Of a stretch of DNA of 11,565 bases, positions 1 to 6,006 are shown in pieces. A program made the translations under genes and the position numbers. Origin of the DNA: Ruminococcus sp. (GTDB lineage: Bacteria > Bacillota > Clostridia > Oscillospirales > Acutalibacteraceae); contig JAFVVB010000053.1 of the NCBI GenBank assembly GCA_017502425.1, positions 1 through 11,565 on the forward strand, read 5' to 3'. The notes under the pieces are model-generated. The model searched no databases. It was not told the origin of the DNA and saw nothing but the letters and a program-made list of their open reading frames with translations. Each line of letters opens with the position of its first letter. Positions within the stretch are counted from its first letter, which is position 1.

Positions 1-2
1 GC

Positions 3-56
3 TACTCTGAAAAGCATGCAAACAGCATGTACAACATCTACTTCTGCTACGGATAA
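3..56 (+). CDS. Possible 3' end of an unidentified CDS (partial)
   Basis: Seventeen codons read from the window edge in frame 3 end at a TAA and give a tail rich in aromatic residues (ending NIYFCYG). A strong hairpin terminator follows about 36 bases later, which is what one expects after a gene end. Frame 1 is also open, to a TGA at 70-72, but gives a low-complexity Thr/Ser-rich tail, so I prefer frame 3. The fragment is too short to identify. If the island to the right extends past the window edge, this gene would belong to it. Confidence 0.3.
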   Translation, partial: YSEKHANSMYNIYFCYG

Positions 57-91
57 GCACATCAAAATCTGACCCGCTATAACCAAAGAAT

Positions 92-133
92 AGAGTATAG
101 ATGTACACTTGTACATCTATACTCTGATTTTTT
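92..133 (+). terminator. Rho-independent terminator, perfect 16-bp hairpin
   Basis: The arms AGAGTATAGATGTACA (92-107) and TGTACATCTATACTCT (110-125) are exact reverse complements separated by two bases. A run of six T follows at 128-133. It would end a plus-strand transcript entering from the left. The long, perfectly symmetric arms could also serve as a protein-binding palindrome. Confidence 0.7.
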
Positions 134-540
134 ACCTGTGAGAGTGAAAATCAAATTGTGTGAAAAGATAATATAAAACTAAAAAATACTCGCAATAATA
201 GATTGAAACCAACACAGCGAAAATTTGAGAACGTGTGAAAGCGTTACCGTGGAAGTGAGCGCTGAAGTGTTACTTCTACGATGTGGTTTTTTCTATCTGT
301 AAATACACTCTTTTTCGACAGTGATATAATGCTAAAATTTGCTGAGATAGGTGAACTTTTTAGAGATTATACGGACGTTTTTACTCCTCCGATTTTGTTG
401 CAGGAATAAGCGTGGGTGTCGTAACCGACTCCACGCATATTACATCAGACAGCAAAGCCGACTGTTATGCGGTTTTTGAGCTGACACCGTCAGGGTGTCA
501 AAAAACACGATTATTTCAAACTACGATGTCGTAACTGCAA

Positions 541-605
541 TTAATACGAATGTTAAGCCATTCTTGAGGGTGTCGTAGAGATTTCTCAAAAAACTTAATA
601 CGAAT
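541..605 (+). repeat. Direct repeat TTAATACGAAT, two copies 54 bp apart
   Basis: Identical 11-mers lie at 541-551 and 595-605, interleaved with TGTCGTA copies (527-533, 571-577). The roughly five-helical-turn spacing upstream of a tyrosine recombinase fits arm-type sites bound by the integrase N-terminal domain. This is inference from position only. Confidence 0.4.
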
Positions 606-611
606 CAAAAA

Positions 612-658
612 TTGCACCGCAGTAAACAAAGACTACAAATCTTCTTACTGCGGTGCAA
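612..658 (-). terminator. 14-bp hairpin, terminator-like on the minus strand, in the integrase leader
   Basis: TTGCACCGCAGTAA (612-625) and TTACTGCGGTGCAA (645-658) are perfect inverted arms around a 19-base loop that can form a small inner stem. Read on the minus strand, the hairpin is followed by TTTTT, so it would stop antisense transcription leaving the integrase. Read on the plus strand there is no T run, and the hairpin would instead lie about 60 bases ahead of the integrase start, in its 5' leader. Confidence 0.55.
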
Positions 659-720
659 ATTTGTCTGGATATTGTAAAAATTGTGTGGTATGTTGTTGTG
701 CTAGAAAAGGAGTGAATATT

Positions 721-1935
721 ATGGCAAGAGTATTGCTGACTTCGGGTAATGCATTCAAACGAACAGACAACAGATGGTGTGGTGTTGTATGGTATCTAGA
801 TGAAGACGGTGAACGTAAACGTAAATCGTTTTCAAGCACAACAAAACAAGGTGTCAAAGATAAGATGACAAAGTACATTCGTGACTTCGAAAAGCAAGAA
901 CAAGAAGCAAATGAAAGCCACGAACAACTTCAAGTTAGTATGCAAAGGTGGTTAGAAGTGTTCAAGTACCCAACAGTAGAACATACCACCTATGACCGAA
1001 TCGAATGTACTGCTAAGAATCATATTTACCCTGCACTTGGTAAAAAGATTGTGTCAACCATCAAAGCAGTAGATATTAAAAAGATTCTTAATGAACAGAT
1101 GATAAATGGTTATGCTTTCACAACTGTAAAGAAAACAAGAGATATATTCGGTGAGTACTTCCGTTATCTGATAGAGCAAGAAGTGATAACTAAGAACCCA
1201 ATGCAAAGTGTACCGATGATTAAAAAATCAAATTTCTATGCACAGCAAGGCAAAGAGATACTTCCTACAACAGATACAATAACAGTGTTCACCGAAGATG
1301 AAATAGCAAAACTCAAAACTGAGTGTAAAAGAACCTGGAACACAGGCAAACGATTCTATCAACAGTCAGCTGCATATATCTTTATGCTGAACACAGGACT
1401 TCGGACAGGTGAAATGTTAGGGCTGAAGAACAGCGACATCGACCTAGAGAACAGAGTAGTGTACATACAGCGTGGAGCAAAAGAAATCTACAAGCGTGAT
1501 GGAGTTAAAGCTACCTCAGGCAGAGAAGTTGTAATCGGTAAAACCAAAAGTGCTACTAGCAACAGAGTTGTACCACTCAACAACACAGCCATAGAAATGG
1601 TGAAGGAACTGCGAGAAGAGTTCTACTTTGAAGAAGACTCACCACTAGTACCTGATGAACACGGAAACTTTACAAAACCAAGCAACTTCAGAAAGCGATT
1701 CTACCGAATCCTTGATGGAGCAGGTATAGAGCACAAAGGTCTGCACTCCCTCAGACATACATTCGCGACTAACCTAGTAAACGGAGTGAAACAACCCGAC
1801 GGCACAGTAAAATGTCTATCTCCAAAAGAAGTTGCAGACTTGCTCGGTCACAGTACGTCTGAAATAACAGAACGTTACTACGTGAAAAGAGATAACTCAA
1901 GGCTCAATGGTATTACCGATGGGTTTGAGATGTAA
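721..1935 (+). CDS. int: Tyrosine recombinase / phage-type integrase
   Basis: A 404-residue site-specific recombinase that should catalyse integration and excision of a mobile element. Residues about 1-50 form an AP2-like or arm-DNA-binding N-terminal domain (RWCGVVWYLDEDGERKRK). A helical core-binding domain spans about 70-165, and the catalytic domain runs from about 190. Visible catalytic residues are Arg228 in LNTGLRTGEMLGL, a Lys in the KTKSATSNR hairpin (about 274-276), His342 and Arg345 in LHSLRHTFA, His377 in LLGHST, and the nucleophile Tyr386 in ITERYY. All are present, so the enzyme looks intact. I chose ATG 721 because AAAGGAG lies at 706-712; a TTG start 60 bases upstream has no ribosome site and falls just after a hairpin. 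The length fits Tn916-like and phage integrases of Firmicutes. A tRNA-Trp with a duplicated 3' end lies about 2 kb downstream and is the likely target site. The sigma gene follows after about 100 bp. Confidence 0.93.
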   Translation: MARVLLTSGNAFKRTDNRWCGVVWYLDEDGERKRKSFSSTTKQGVKDKMTKYIRDFEKQEQEANESHEQLQVSMQRWLEVFKYPTVEHTTYDRIECTAKNHIYPALGKKIVSTIKAVDIKKILNEQMINGYAFTTVKKTRDIFGEYFRYLIEQEVITKNPMQSVPMIKKSNFYAQQGKEILPTTDTITVFTEDEIAKLKTECKRTWNTGKRFYQQSAAYIFMLNTGLRTGEMLGLKNSDIDLENRVVYIQRGAKEIYKRDGVKATSGREVVIGKTKSATSNRVVPLNNTAIEMVKELREEFYFEEDSPLVPDEHGNFTKPSNFRKRFYRILDGAGIEHKGLHSLRHTFATNLVNGVKQPDGTVKCLSPKEVADLLGHSTSEITERYYVKRDNSRLNGITDGFEM

Positions 1936-2037
1936 AAAGAGTGCGATAAAATTAGCTGTATTCAGGTGATAGATTTTAAGGTTTTCTGTGGTATTATAAG
2001 TGAAAGGCTTTTCAAAGGAACTGGCAAGGAGGATAAT

Positions 2038-2517
2038 ATGAGTAATCTGGAATTTGATGGCATTGTAAGACGATATATAGGAATGCTATATCGAATAGCT
2101 TTTAACTATTTGAAAAACAAAGAAGATAGTGAGGACTGTTTGCAAAATGTTTTTATACGCCTATACAATTACAAAAATGACTTTGTTAGTGAAGAGCATC
2201 TCAAAGCGTGGTTGATTCGTGTAACAATCAATGAAAGCAAACGCATATTAAGTAATAATATAAAGCATGCTACTGTTGATATTGAAAAAGTGGCAAACGA
2301 GCTTTACGTCGACGAAATCGAGAAGAGAGATTTTTCTATTGAGCTGATGAAGTTGAATCCAACTTATAGTACGGTGCTATATTTATATTACTATGAAGGA
2401 TATAAGGTGAAAGAAATAGCCAAATATCTTTCAAAGACAAGTGTTGCGATAAATTTAATATTATCACGTGCCAGAAAACAATTAAAAGATTTTTTACAGG
2501 AGGACTATAATGAATAA
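2038..2517 (+). CDS. ECF-type RNA polymerase sigma factor
   Basis: A 159-residue alternative sigma factor of the extracytoplasmic-function group, which redirects RNA polymerase to a small stress or envelope regulon. Region 2 covers residues about 5-70 and includes the typical DSEDCLQNVFIRLY stretch and the AWLIRVTINESKR segment. Region 4 covers about 100-155 and holds a helix-turn-helix of the form YYEGYKVKEIAKYLSKTSVAINLILSRARKQLK(D). The usual ECF layout without regions 1 and 3 fits the short length. ATG 2038 is chosen because AAGGAGG sits at 2026-2032; an upstream in-frame ATG at 1966 has no such site. The stop overlaps the start of the next gene by 8 bases (ATGAATAA), a sign of translational coupling with its putative anti-sigma factor. 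The stretch reading SVAINLILSRARK differs from the common SxGTVKSRLxRAR, so promoter preference may be unusual. Confidence 0.9.
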   Translation: MSNLEFDGIVRRYIGMLYRIAFNYLKNKEDSEDCLQNVFIRLYNYKNDFVSEEHLKAWLIRVTINESKRILSNNIKHATVDIEKVANELYVDEIEKRDFSIELMKLNPTYSTVLYLYYYEGYKVKEIAKYLSKTSVAINLILSRARKQLKDFLQEDYNE

Positions 2518-3523
2518 GCCTATTAAAGATTTTTATACAAAGCTTGAGATGAACCCAGATGCTGTCGAAAGAATAATTACAACATCAAAAACAATAAGGC
2601 TTAATAAAACCTATAATAAAGTTTTCGTGACGGTATCAACTTCTGTTGCAGCGTTGTTAATTGCAGTAGTTTCTATATTTTTGTTAAATTCAGGTGAGAA
2701 TAATGTTGCAAAACCTCAAAGTTTAACCAATGAAGTGATTAATCAATTTGATACCCTAGGTAATGCAGATAATGTGTTAACTGTGCACGATGACTATTGT
2801 TTGTGGATGTCAGGTGCTTACTTTAATGGTGAAAAAATGTATCTTGCTTTGACTGGTGAATATGTAGGTAACAAAGAATCTGGTTTGGAGCATAACACTT
2901 TAAAATTTGAATTTAAAAATAATAATGAATATTTCGTAACGGTGAATGATGAGGAATTTAAAGTGACAAGTGATGCTATAGTATTGGAAAAAGATGGAAA
3001 GTATTTCAATGGAGTTGTTGTGGTAGACGCACCAATTTCAGAAAGTATAGTTAAGGTGAAGCTAAATATTCCTTTTTTAGAAGTGTATGAAAATATGGAA
3101 CTTATTACTACTGCGAAAGGTCCTTTTGAAGTAGAAGATATAGTGAGTCGAGTTTATACTAAAAATGAAGAAAAACTGCTTAATGGTGAAAATGAACCTT
3201 ATATTACACACGTTGCTGCTCATCAAGTAGGTGTATATAATGAGCCTGAAATAGGGTTGAGTTTAGAGTGTTATTTACCGAAAGAAGGTTACTATTCAAA
3301 TAAAATAAAAGTTGTTGTGTATAACGAAGATGGTAGTGAGGTGCCTATAGTTCAGGAACATAAACTATTTAGAGAATCTAAATATATTAAATCAGCTTCA
3401 TACGGTTTCCCTAAAGATAGAAATATAAGGGTTGCCCTTATAGATATTGAAAGTGGAAACTTAGTACAGGAATACGAAGTGTATTTAAACGATCCAGCAA
3501 AAACTTTGGCAGTTGATGAATAA
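2510..3523 (+). CDS. Putative membrane-anchored anti-sigma factor, DUF4179-like
   Basis: A 337-residue single-pass membrane protein. Residues 1-37 are a short, basic cytoplasmic segment, 38-60 are one hydrophobic helix (VFVTVSTSVAALLIAVVSIF), and 61-337 form a large extracytoplasmic part with alternating beta-type sequence. In Firmicutes, genes directly after an ECF sigma factor with this layout commonly encode DUF4179 or RsiV-like anti-sigma factors that hold the sigma factor at the membrane until an external signal arrives. No HxxxCxxC zinc motif is present in the N-terminal part, so it is not a ZAS-type anti-sigma factor. The start overlaps the sigma gene by 8 bases and has its own AGGAGG at 2498-2503. 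The role is inferred from position and topology; the domain name is from overall resemblance. A lipoprotein or sensor role is an alternative. Confidence 0.75.
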   Translation: MNKPIKDFYTKLEMNPDAVERIITTSKTIRLNKTYNKVFVTVSTSVAALLIAVVSIFLLNSGENNVAKPQSLTNEVINQFDTLGNADNVLTVHDDYCLWMSGAYFNGEKMYLALTGEYVGNKESGLEHNTLKFEFKNNNEYFVTVNDEEFKVTSDAIVLEKDGKYFNGVVVVDAPISESIVKVKLNIPFLEVYENMELITTAKGPFEVEDIVSRVYTKNEEKLLNGENEPYITHVAAHQVGVYNEPEIGLSLECYLPKEGYYSNKIKVVVYNEDGSEVPIVQEHKLFRESKYIKSASYGFPKDRNIRVALIDIESGNLVQEYEVYLNDPAKTLAVDE

Positions 3524-3547
3524 ATAGTATAGTGGGGGTGGTTTTAT

Positions 3548-3598
3548 ATGTTTATTTTAGGTAAAAAATACAGTTATTTAACGGAGGTACTTAGATAG
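3548..3598 (+). CDS. Possible 16-residue peptide ORF
   Basis: ATG to TAG encodes MFILGKKYSYLTEVLR. A G-rich stretch (GGGGGTGG, about 3534-3541) sits at ribosome-site distance, and the ORF starts only 25 bases after the anti-sigma gene. It also contains an internal GGAGGT near its end with no start codon behind it. It could be a real tiny peptide, the decayed start of a lost third gene of the operon, or chance. I do not recognise it. Confidence 0.15.
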   Translation: MFILGKKYSYLTEVLR

Positions 3599-3768
3599 AA
3601 AAATATTTAGTATATCTCATATTTTTAGTTAATAATGTTTGATGTTATTTTGATGCTAAAGTAGACGGAATGTTTGAAAACAGTTAGCAGCAGATGATAA
3701 AATGATGCCCGTTTGGTGCTGTGAATCGTAAATCTACAGACCACACGCCGAGGCTAAAACAAAAGTAA

Positions 3769-3801
3769 AAACCCGCTTAAACCTAGTGTTTAAGCGGGTT
3801 T
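3769..3801 (-). terminator. Terminator with 14-bp arms beside the partial tRNA end
   Basis: AAACCCGCTTAAAC (3769-3782) and GTTTAAGCGGGTTT (3788-3801) pair perfectly around a 5-base loop. On the minus strand a U-rich tract (TTTTTACTTTTGTTTT) follows, so it best serves leftward transcripts such as a tRNA-Trp transcript reaching the 3807-3824 copy. It could also stop rightward transcription from the sigma/anti-sigma operon, with a weaker T tract. Confidence 0.75.
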
Positions 3802-3805
3802 CTTA

Positions 3806-3824
3806 ATGGCAGGGGCAGAAGGAC
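3806..3824 (-). repeat. Partial copy of the tRNA-Trp 3' end; candidate attachment site
   Basis: Bases 3806-3824 match 4020-4038 exactly (19 bases), that is, the CCA end, acceptor 3' strand and the start of the T-arm of tRNA-Trp, in the same orientation. Similarity stops abruptly on both sides. A displaced fragment of a tRNA 3' end next to an intact tRNA is the standard footprint of tyrosine-integrase insertion. The pairing with the nearby integrase is an inference. Confidence 0.6.
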
Positions 3825-3904
3825 GCAATAAATCGGAGATTTCTTGCACTGCTTGACGACCCAATGCTGACGCATTCGGTACCCGTCTTCGCACCTTTTC
3901 GCTA

Positions 3905-3928
3905 CAAAACAGTATAGATACTGTTTTG
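3905..3928. repeat. 24-bp palindrome with 11-bp arms
   Basis: CAAAACAGTAT (3905-3915) and ATACTGTTTTG (3918-3928) are perfect inverted arms separated by AG. No T run follows, so it is not a simple terminator. It may be a binding site or a cruciform within the putative attachment region. Confidence 0.6.
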
Positions 3929-3980
3929 CTTAACGCTCAAAGCCCTCTCAGGCTTCGAGTCCTTTACATCTTTACGATAA

Positions 3981-4019
3981 AAAGAAAACATCCACCGAAA
4001 ATGGTGGATGTCTCTTTTT
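3981..4019 (-). terminator. Terminator of tRNA-Trp
   Basis: ACATCCACC (3988-3996) and GGTGGATGT (4003-4011) pair around a 6-base loop. On the minus strand the hairpin begins about ten bases after the tRNA CCA end and is followed by TTTTCTTTTT. The flanks are symmetric (AAAAAGA and TCTCTTTTT), so it may work in both directions. Confidence 0.8.
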
Positions 4020-4020
4020 A

Positions 4021-4096
4021 TGGCAGGGGCAGAAGGACTCGAACCCTCGGCACGCGGTTTTGGAGACCGCTGCTCTACCAACTGAGCTATACCCCT
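4021..4096 (-). tRNA. tRNA-Trp (anticodon CCA)
   Basis: On the minus strand, 76 bases fold as a standard tRNA. The acceptor stem pairs AGGGGTA with TGCCCCT, followed by an encoded GCCA end. The D-arm is GCTC/GAGC, and the anticodon stem GCGGT/ACCGC encloses the loop CTCCAAA with anticodon CCA. The T-arm carries TTCGAGT. It is transcribed leftward from a near-consensus promoter and ends in its own terminator. Its 3' end is duplicated at 3806-3824, which marks it as a likely integration target. Confidence 0.97.
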
Positions 4097-4119
4097 AAAT
4101 ATTCATTTCAGCGTTGTTT

Positions 4120-4148
4120 ATTCTATCATTTTAATCGCTTAATGTCAA
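4120..4148 (-). promoter_or_regulatory. Sigma-A promoter of tRNA-Trp
   Basis: On the minus strand, TTGACA (4143-4148), a 17-base spacer and TAGAAT (4120-4125) place the start near 4113, about 17 bases ahead of the mature tRNA 5' end. The -35 matches the consensus fully and the -10 at five of six bases. Confidence 0.85.
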
Positions 4149-4291
4149 GGGTTTTTCGAATAATCGCCTCATATCCTGAATATTAGATGCGATTTCGGTC
4201 GCTTTGTTGCTAAATACATTTGCTTTTTTTACACATTTCCTCTCAAAACCATCCTGATTTCGCTTTGAACCCGCCAAAAGTCGAAAGTATT

Positions 4292-4305
4292 CAAACAAAT
4301 GTTTG
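4292..4305. promoter_or_regulatory. Candidate LexA operator (SOS box)
   Basis: CAAACAAATGTTTG is an inverted repeat with the AAAC-N4-GTTT core, close to the Firmicute SOS box (GAAC-N4-GTTC). It overlaps the -35 element of the lexA promoter, as expected for autorepression. The outer G/C positions of the known B. subtilis box differ, so the assignment rests on position as well as symmetry. Confidence 0.65.
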
Positions 4306-4331
4306 CATTTTTTGTCGAAATGTGTTACAAT
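4303..4331 (+). promoter_or_regulatory. Promoter of lexA
   Basis: TTGCAT (4303-4308), a 17-base spacer and TACAAT (4326-4331) predict a start near 4338, which leaves a leader of about 37 bases before the ATG. The -35 half overlaps the candidate LexA box. Confidence 0.65.
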
Positions 4332-4374
4332 TTCTGTGAAGAAAAGTTTTCATTAATTATCATGAGGTGATATT

Positions 4375-4983
4375 ATGAAACCACTAAGCAAAAGCCAACA
4401 GAAAGTTTATGACTATATTTTAGGGTGTAGCGAAGTCGGTAGAGTTCCGTCGGTTCGCGAGCTGTGCGAAGCCACCGGATTTAAATCCACTTCCACCGTC
4501 CACCTCCACTTAAAAACACTCGAAGACCGCGGACTTATCGAGCGTGAAAGCGGACTCAATCGCTGTATCCGTATCAAAAACGATGAACCTACCGCTAAAG
4601 TCCCCCTGCTCGGTCGCGTCACCGCCGGTGTGCCTATACTTGCCGTTGAGCAGATTGAGAGCTACGTCCCTGTGTCGCAGTCTGTCACTCGTGGTCGTGA
4701 GATGTTCGCGCTACATGTCGTGGGTGACAGTATGATTAACGCGGGTATTTTCGACGGCGATGTCATCATTGTCCATCGCACTCCGACCGCTTTCAACGGC
4801 GACATCGTAGTAGCTATGGTCGAGGACGAGTGCTCAGGAGAGCCTAGCGCTACTGTAAAGCGCTTTTATAAAGAAAAAGGCCACATTCGTCTCCAGCCTG
4901 AGAACGACGACTACGAACCTATCATAGTCGACTCGTGCGTTCTTTTGGGAAAAGTTGTCACTCTCATCAGAAACTTTGAGTAA
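4375..4983 (+). CDS. lexA: LexA, SOS-response transcriptional repressor
   Basis: A 202-residue repressor that binds SOS boxes and inactivates itself by RecA-stimulated self-cleavage after DNA damage. Residues 1-65 form the winged helix-turn-helix domain (VPSVRELCEATGFKSTSTVH, then LEDRGLI). The cleavage site is Ala84-Gly85 in RVTAGVPILA. The peptidase domain carries the nucleophile Ser119 in VVGDSM and the general base Lys162 in ATVKRF. All catalytic residues are in place. The length is typical for the family, with a small extra loop (about 152-158, ECSGEPS) just before the lysine strand. GAGGTGA lies at about 4364-4370, a normal spacing. It has its own promoter with a candidate SOS box and ends in a strong terminator, so it is probably a self-regulated single-gene unit. 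The GC-rich codon use differs from the AT-rich sigma/anti-sigma genes to the left, consistent with a boundary between the island and the core chromosome. Confidence 0.97.
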   Translation: MKPLSKSQQKVYDYILGCSEVGRVPSVRELCEATGFKSTSTVHLHLKTLEDRGLIERESGLNRCIRIKNDEPTAKVPLLGRVTAGVPILAVEQIESYVPVSQSVTRGREMFALHVVGDSMINAGIFDGDVIIVHRTPTAFNGDIVVAMVEDECSGEPSATVKRFYKEKGHIRLQPENDDYEPIIVDSCVLLGKVVTLIRNFE

Positions 4984-5007
4984 TTTATCTAATATTTATT
5001 AATAATT

Positions 5008-5034
5008 AAAGCACGGTTTTCACCGTGCTTTTTT
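5008..5034. terminator. Bidirectional terminator between lexA and ribF
   Basis: AAAGCACGGT (5008-5017) and ACCGTGCTTT (5022-5031) form a 10-bp stem with loop TTTC, followed by T through 5034. It terminates lexA from the left. The ribF stop codon on the minus strand begins at its right edge, so it can serve ribF too. Confidence 0.85.
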
Positions 5035-5936
5035 CATGCAAAAAAACTGAGTATTTCACTTTTATCGCGCTCTATCTGAGCTTTGAGTTCATCGATATTC
5101 GAAAACTTTCTTTCCTCTCGTATGAACTTACGCAAAACAGTTTTCACCGTTTCTCCATACAAATCCTCGCCGTTATAATCGAGTATATGCGTCTCGCACA
5201 CAGGTTCGCTATCGCCCACCGTCGGATGCGTTCCGATATTAGTAGCGCCTTTATGCGTCCTCTCTCCCACCACAACTTCAGTAGCATAAACACCGAAACG
5301 CGGAGTTATGATTTCACTGCTTAAGCGTTGGTTGATAGTCGGAAAACTAAGTTTCTTTCCGATGTGATTTCCGCTGATTATTTCACTCTCGATGAAAAAG
5401 TCATAGCCAAGCATAGCGTTCGCTTTTTCAATCTCGCCCAGTGCTATACACTCACGTATTCTCGTGGAGGAAATCATCTTGCCCTCATACATAACACCAT
5501 CGCACGTAATCAGTTCAATTCCAAGTTCATCGCACAATTTTCGCAAGTCATCAACGCCCGCTTTTCCACCTTTACCAAAATGGTAATTACGACCCGTCAC
5601 TATACACTCAGCGTTGAGCTTTGCGACCAGTATATCGGCTACGAATTCATAAGGAGATAAATTCATAACTTCTTCAAAGTCGATACAGAAAACATCTTCG
5701 ACACCATTCTTCTCAAAAAGTCTGAATTTGACTTCGTTAGACGTAAGCAGGGGTTTCTTAGTTGCAAGCACAGCCGACGGACTTTTCTTAAACGTCAACA
5801 CGGTTGCAACACTTTTACCAGACAGCCCTGCGCATTTTCCGACAACTTCAGCGTGACCTTTGTGCACACCGTCAAAAAAACCGAGTGCTACCGTAGTCTT
5901 ATATTCAGTTTTTCTGATAGAATCAAAAATCTGCAT
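5034..5936 (-). CDS. ribF: RibF, bifunctional riboflavin kinase / FMN adenylyltransferase
   Basis: A 300-residue cytoplasmic enzyme that phosphorylates riboflavin to FMN and adenylates FMN to FAD. The N-terminal nucleotidyltransferase domain (about 1-180) has the GFFDGVHKGH motif, the equivalent of the FGxFDGxHxGH signature, then TGRNYHFG and the SSTRIREC motif. The C-terminal flavokinase domain (about 185-300) has ISGNHIGKKLSFPTIN, where most homologues read GFPTAN, followed by PRFGVYA and NIGTHPTVGD. The start at 5936 was chosen over an in-frame ATG 150 bases upstream. That longer version would add 50 hydrophobic residues overlapping the neighbour, whereas GGAGAG precedes 5936 and a consensus promoter lies at 5964-5992, inside the putative extension. 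The gene is divergent from the M14 peptidase and appears monocistronic; many bacteria place ribF after truB and rpsO, which is not the case here. Confidence 0.96.
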   Translation of the reverse strand: MQIFDSIRKTEYKTTVALGFFDGVHKGHAEVVGKCAGLSGKSVATVLTFKKSPSAVLATKKPLLTSNEVKFRLFEKNGVEDVFCIDFEEVMNLSPYEFVADILVAKLNAECIVTGRNYHFGKGGKAGVDDLRKLCDELGIELITCDGVMYEGKMISSTRIRECIALGEIEKANAMLGYDFFIESEIISGNHIGKKLSFPTINQRLSSEIITPRFGVYATEVVVGERTHKGATNIGTHPTVGDSEPVCETHILDYNGEDLYGETVKTVLRKFIREERKFSNIDELKAQIERDKSEILSFFA

Positions 5937-5963
5937 AATAACTCTCCGAAATAATATACATTG

Positions 5964-5992
5964 ATTATAGAGCAAAACAGAATGCTTTGCAA
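5964..5992 (-). promoter_or_regulatory. Promoter of ribF
   Basis: On the minus strand, TTGCAA (5987-5992), a 17-base spacer and TATAAT (5964-5969) predict a start near 5957 and a leader of about 20 bases. That leader is too short for an FMN riboswitch, and no such element is seen. The -35 is directly next to the ribosome site of the divergent M14 gene. Confidence 0.8.
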
Positions 5993-6006
5993 GAAGGAGA
6001 ATATGG

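Larger units (their letters stand above)
134..720. other. Gene-poor leader of the integrase with short repeats and hairpins
   Basis: I see no credible gene in these 587 bases. Contents: a TATAAT box at 325-330, possibly the -10 of the integrase transcript but with no good -35; a hairpin at 410-436 (GCGTGG/CCACGC with inner GTCG/CGAC); a hairpin at 482-500 (TGACACC/GGTGTCA); TGTCGTA at 417, 527 and 571; TTAATACGAAT at 541-551 and 595-605; and the large hairpin at 612-658. Repeats of this kind ahead of a recombinase gene may be arm-type or excisionase binding sites, which is an inference. Confidence 0.5.
3825..4019. other. Insert between the two tRNA 3' ends, with palindrome and terminator
   Basis: About 195 bases lie between the two copies of the tRNA end. 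They hold a 24-base palindrome at 3905-3928 (CAAAACAGTAT-AG-ATACTGTTTTG), an inverted match to part of the tRNA T-arm (TTCGAGTCCTT near 3954-3964, opposite orientation), and the tRNA terminator. No gene is evident, and minus-strand frames here are short. Confidence 0.5.

Noticed and set aside
329..409. 26-codon ORF in the integrase leader
   Set aside because: Its ATG overlaps a TATAAT box and no ribosome site precedes it.
661..720. Upstream TTG start extending the integrase by 20 residues
   Set aside because: It has no ribosome site, begins at the end of a hairpin and adds a Cys-rich leader atypical of the family; ATG 721 has AAAGGAG.
2016..2040. GGAAC as an ECF-type -35 for autoregulation of the sigma gene
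   Set aside because: It lies only about 20 bases before the start codon, so the -10 would fall within the coding sequence.
3926..4186. 86-residue plus-strand reading frame across the tRNA
   Set aside because: It runs antisense through tRNA-Trp and its terminator, so it is a by-product of those elements.
5025..5660. Two plus-strand frames antisense to ribF
   Set aside because: They are shadows of a well-supported minus-strand gene with clear domain motifs.
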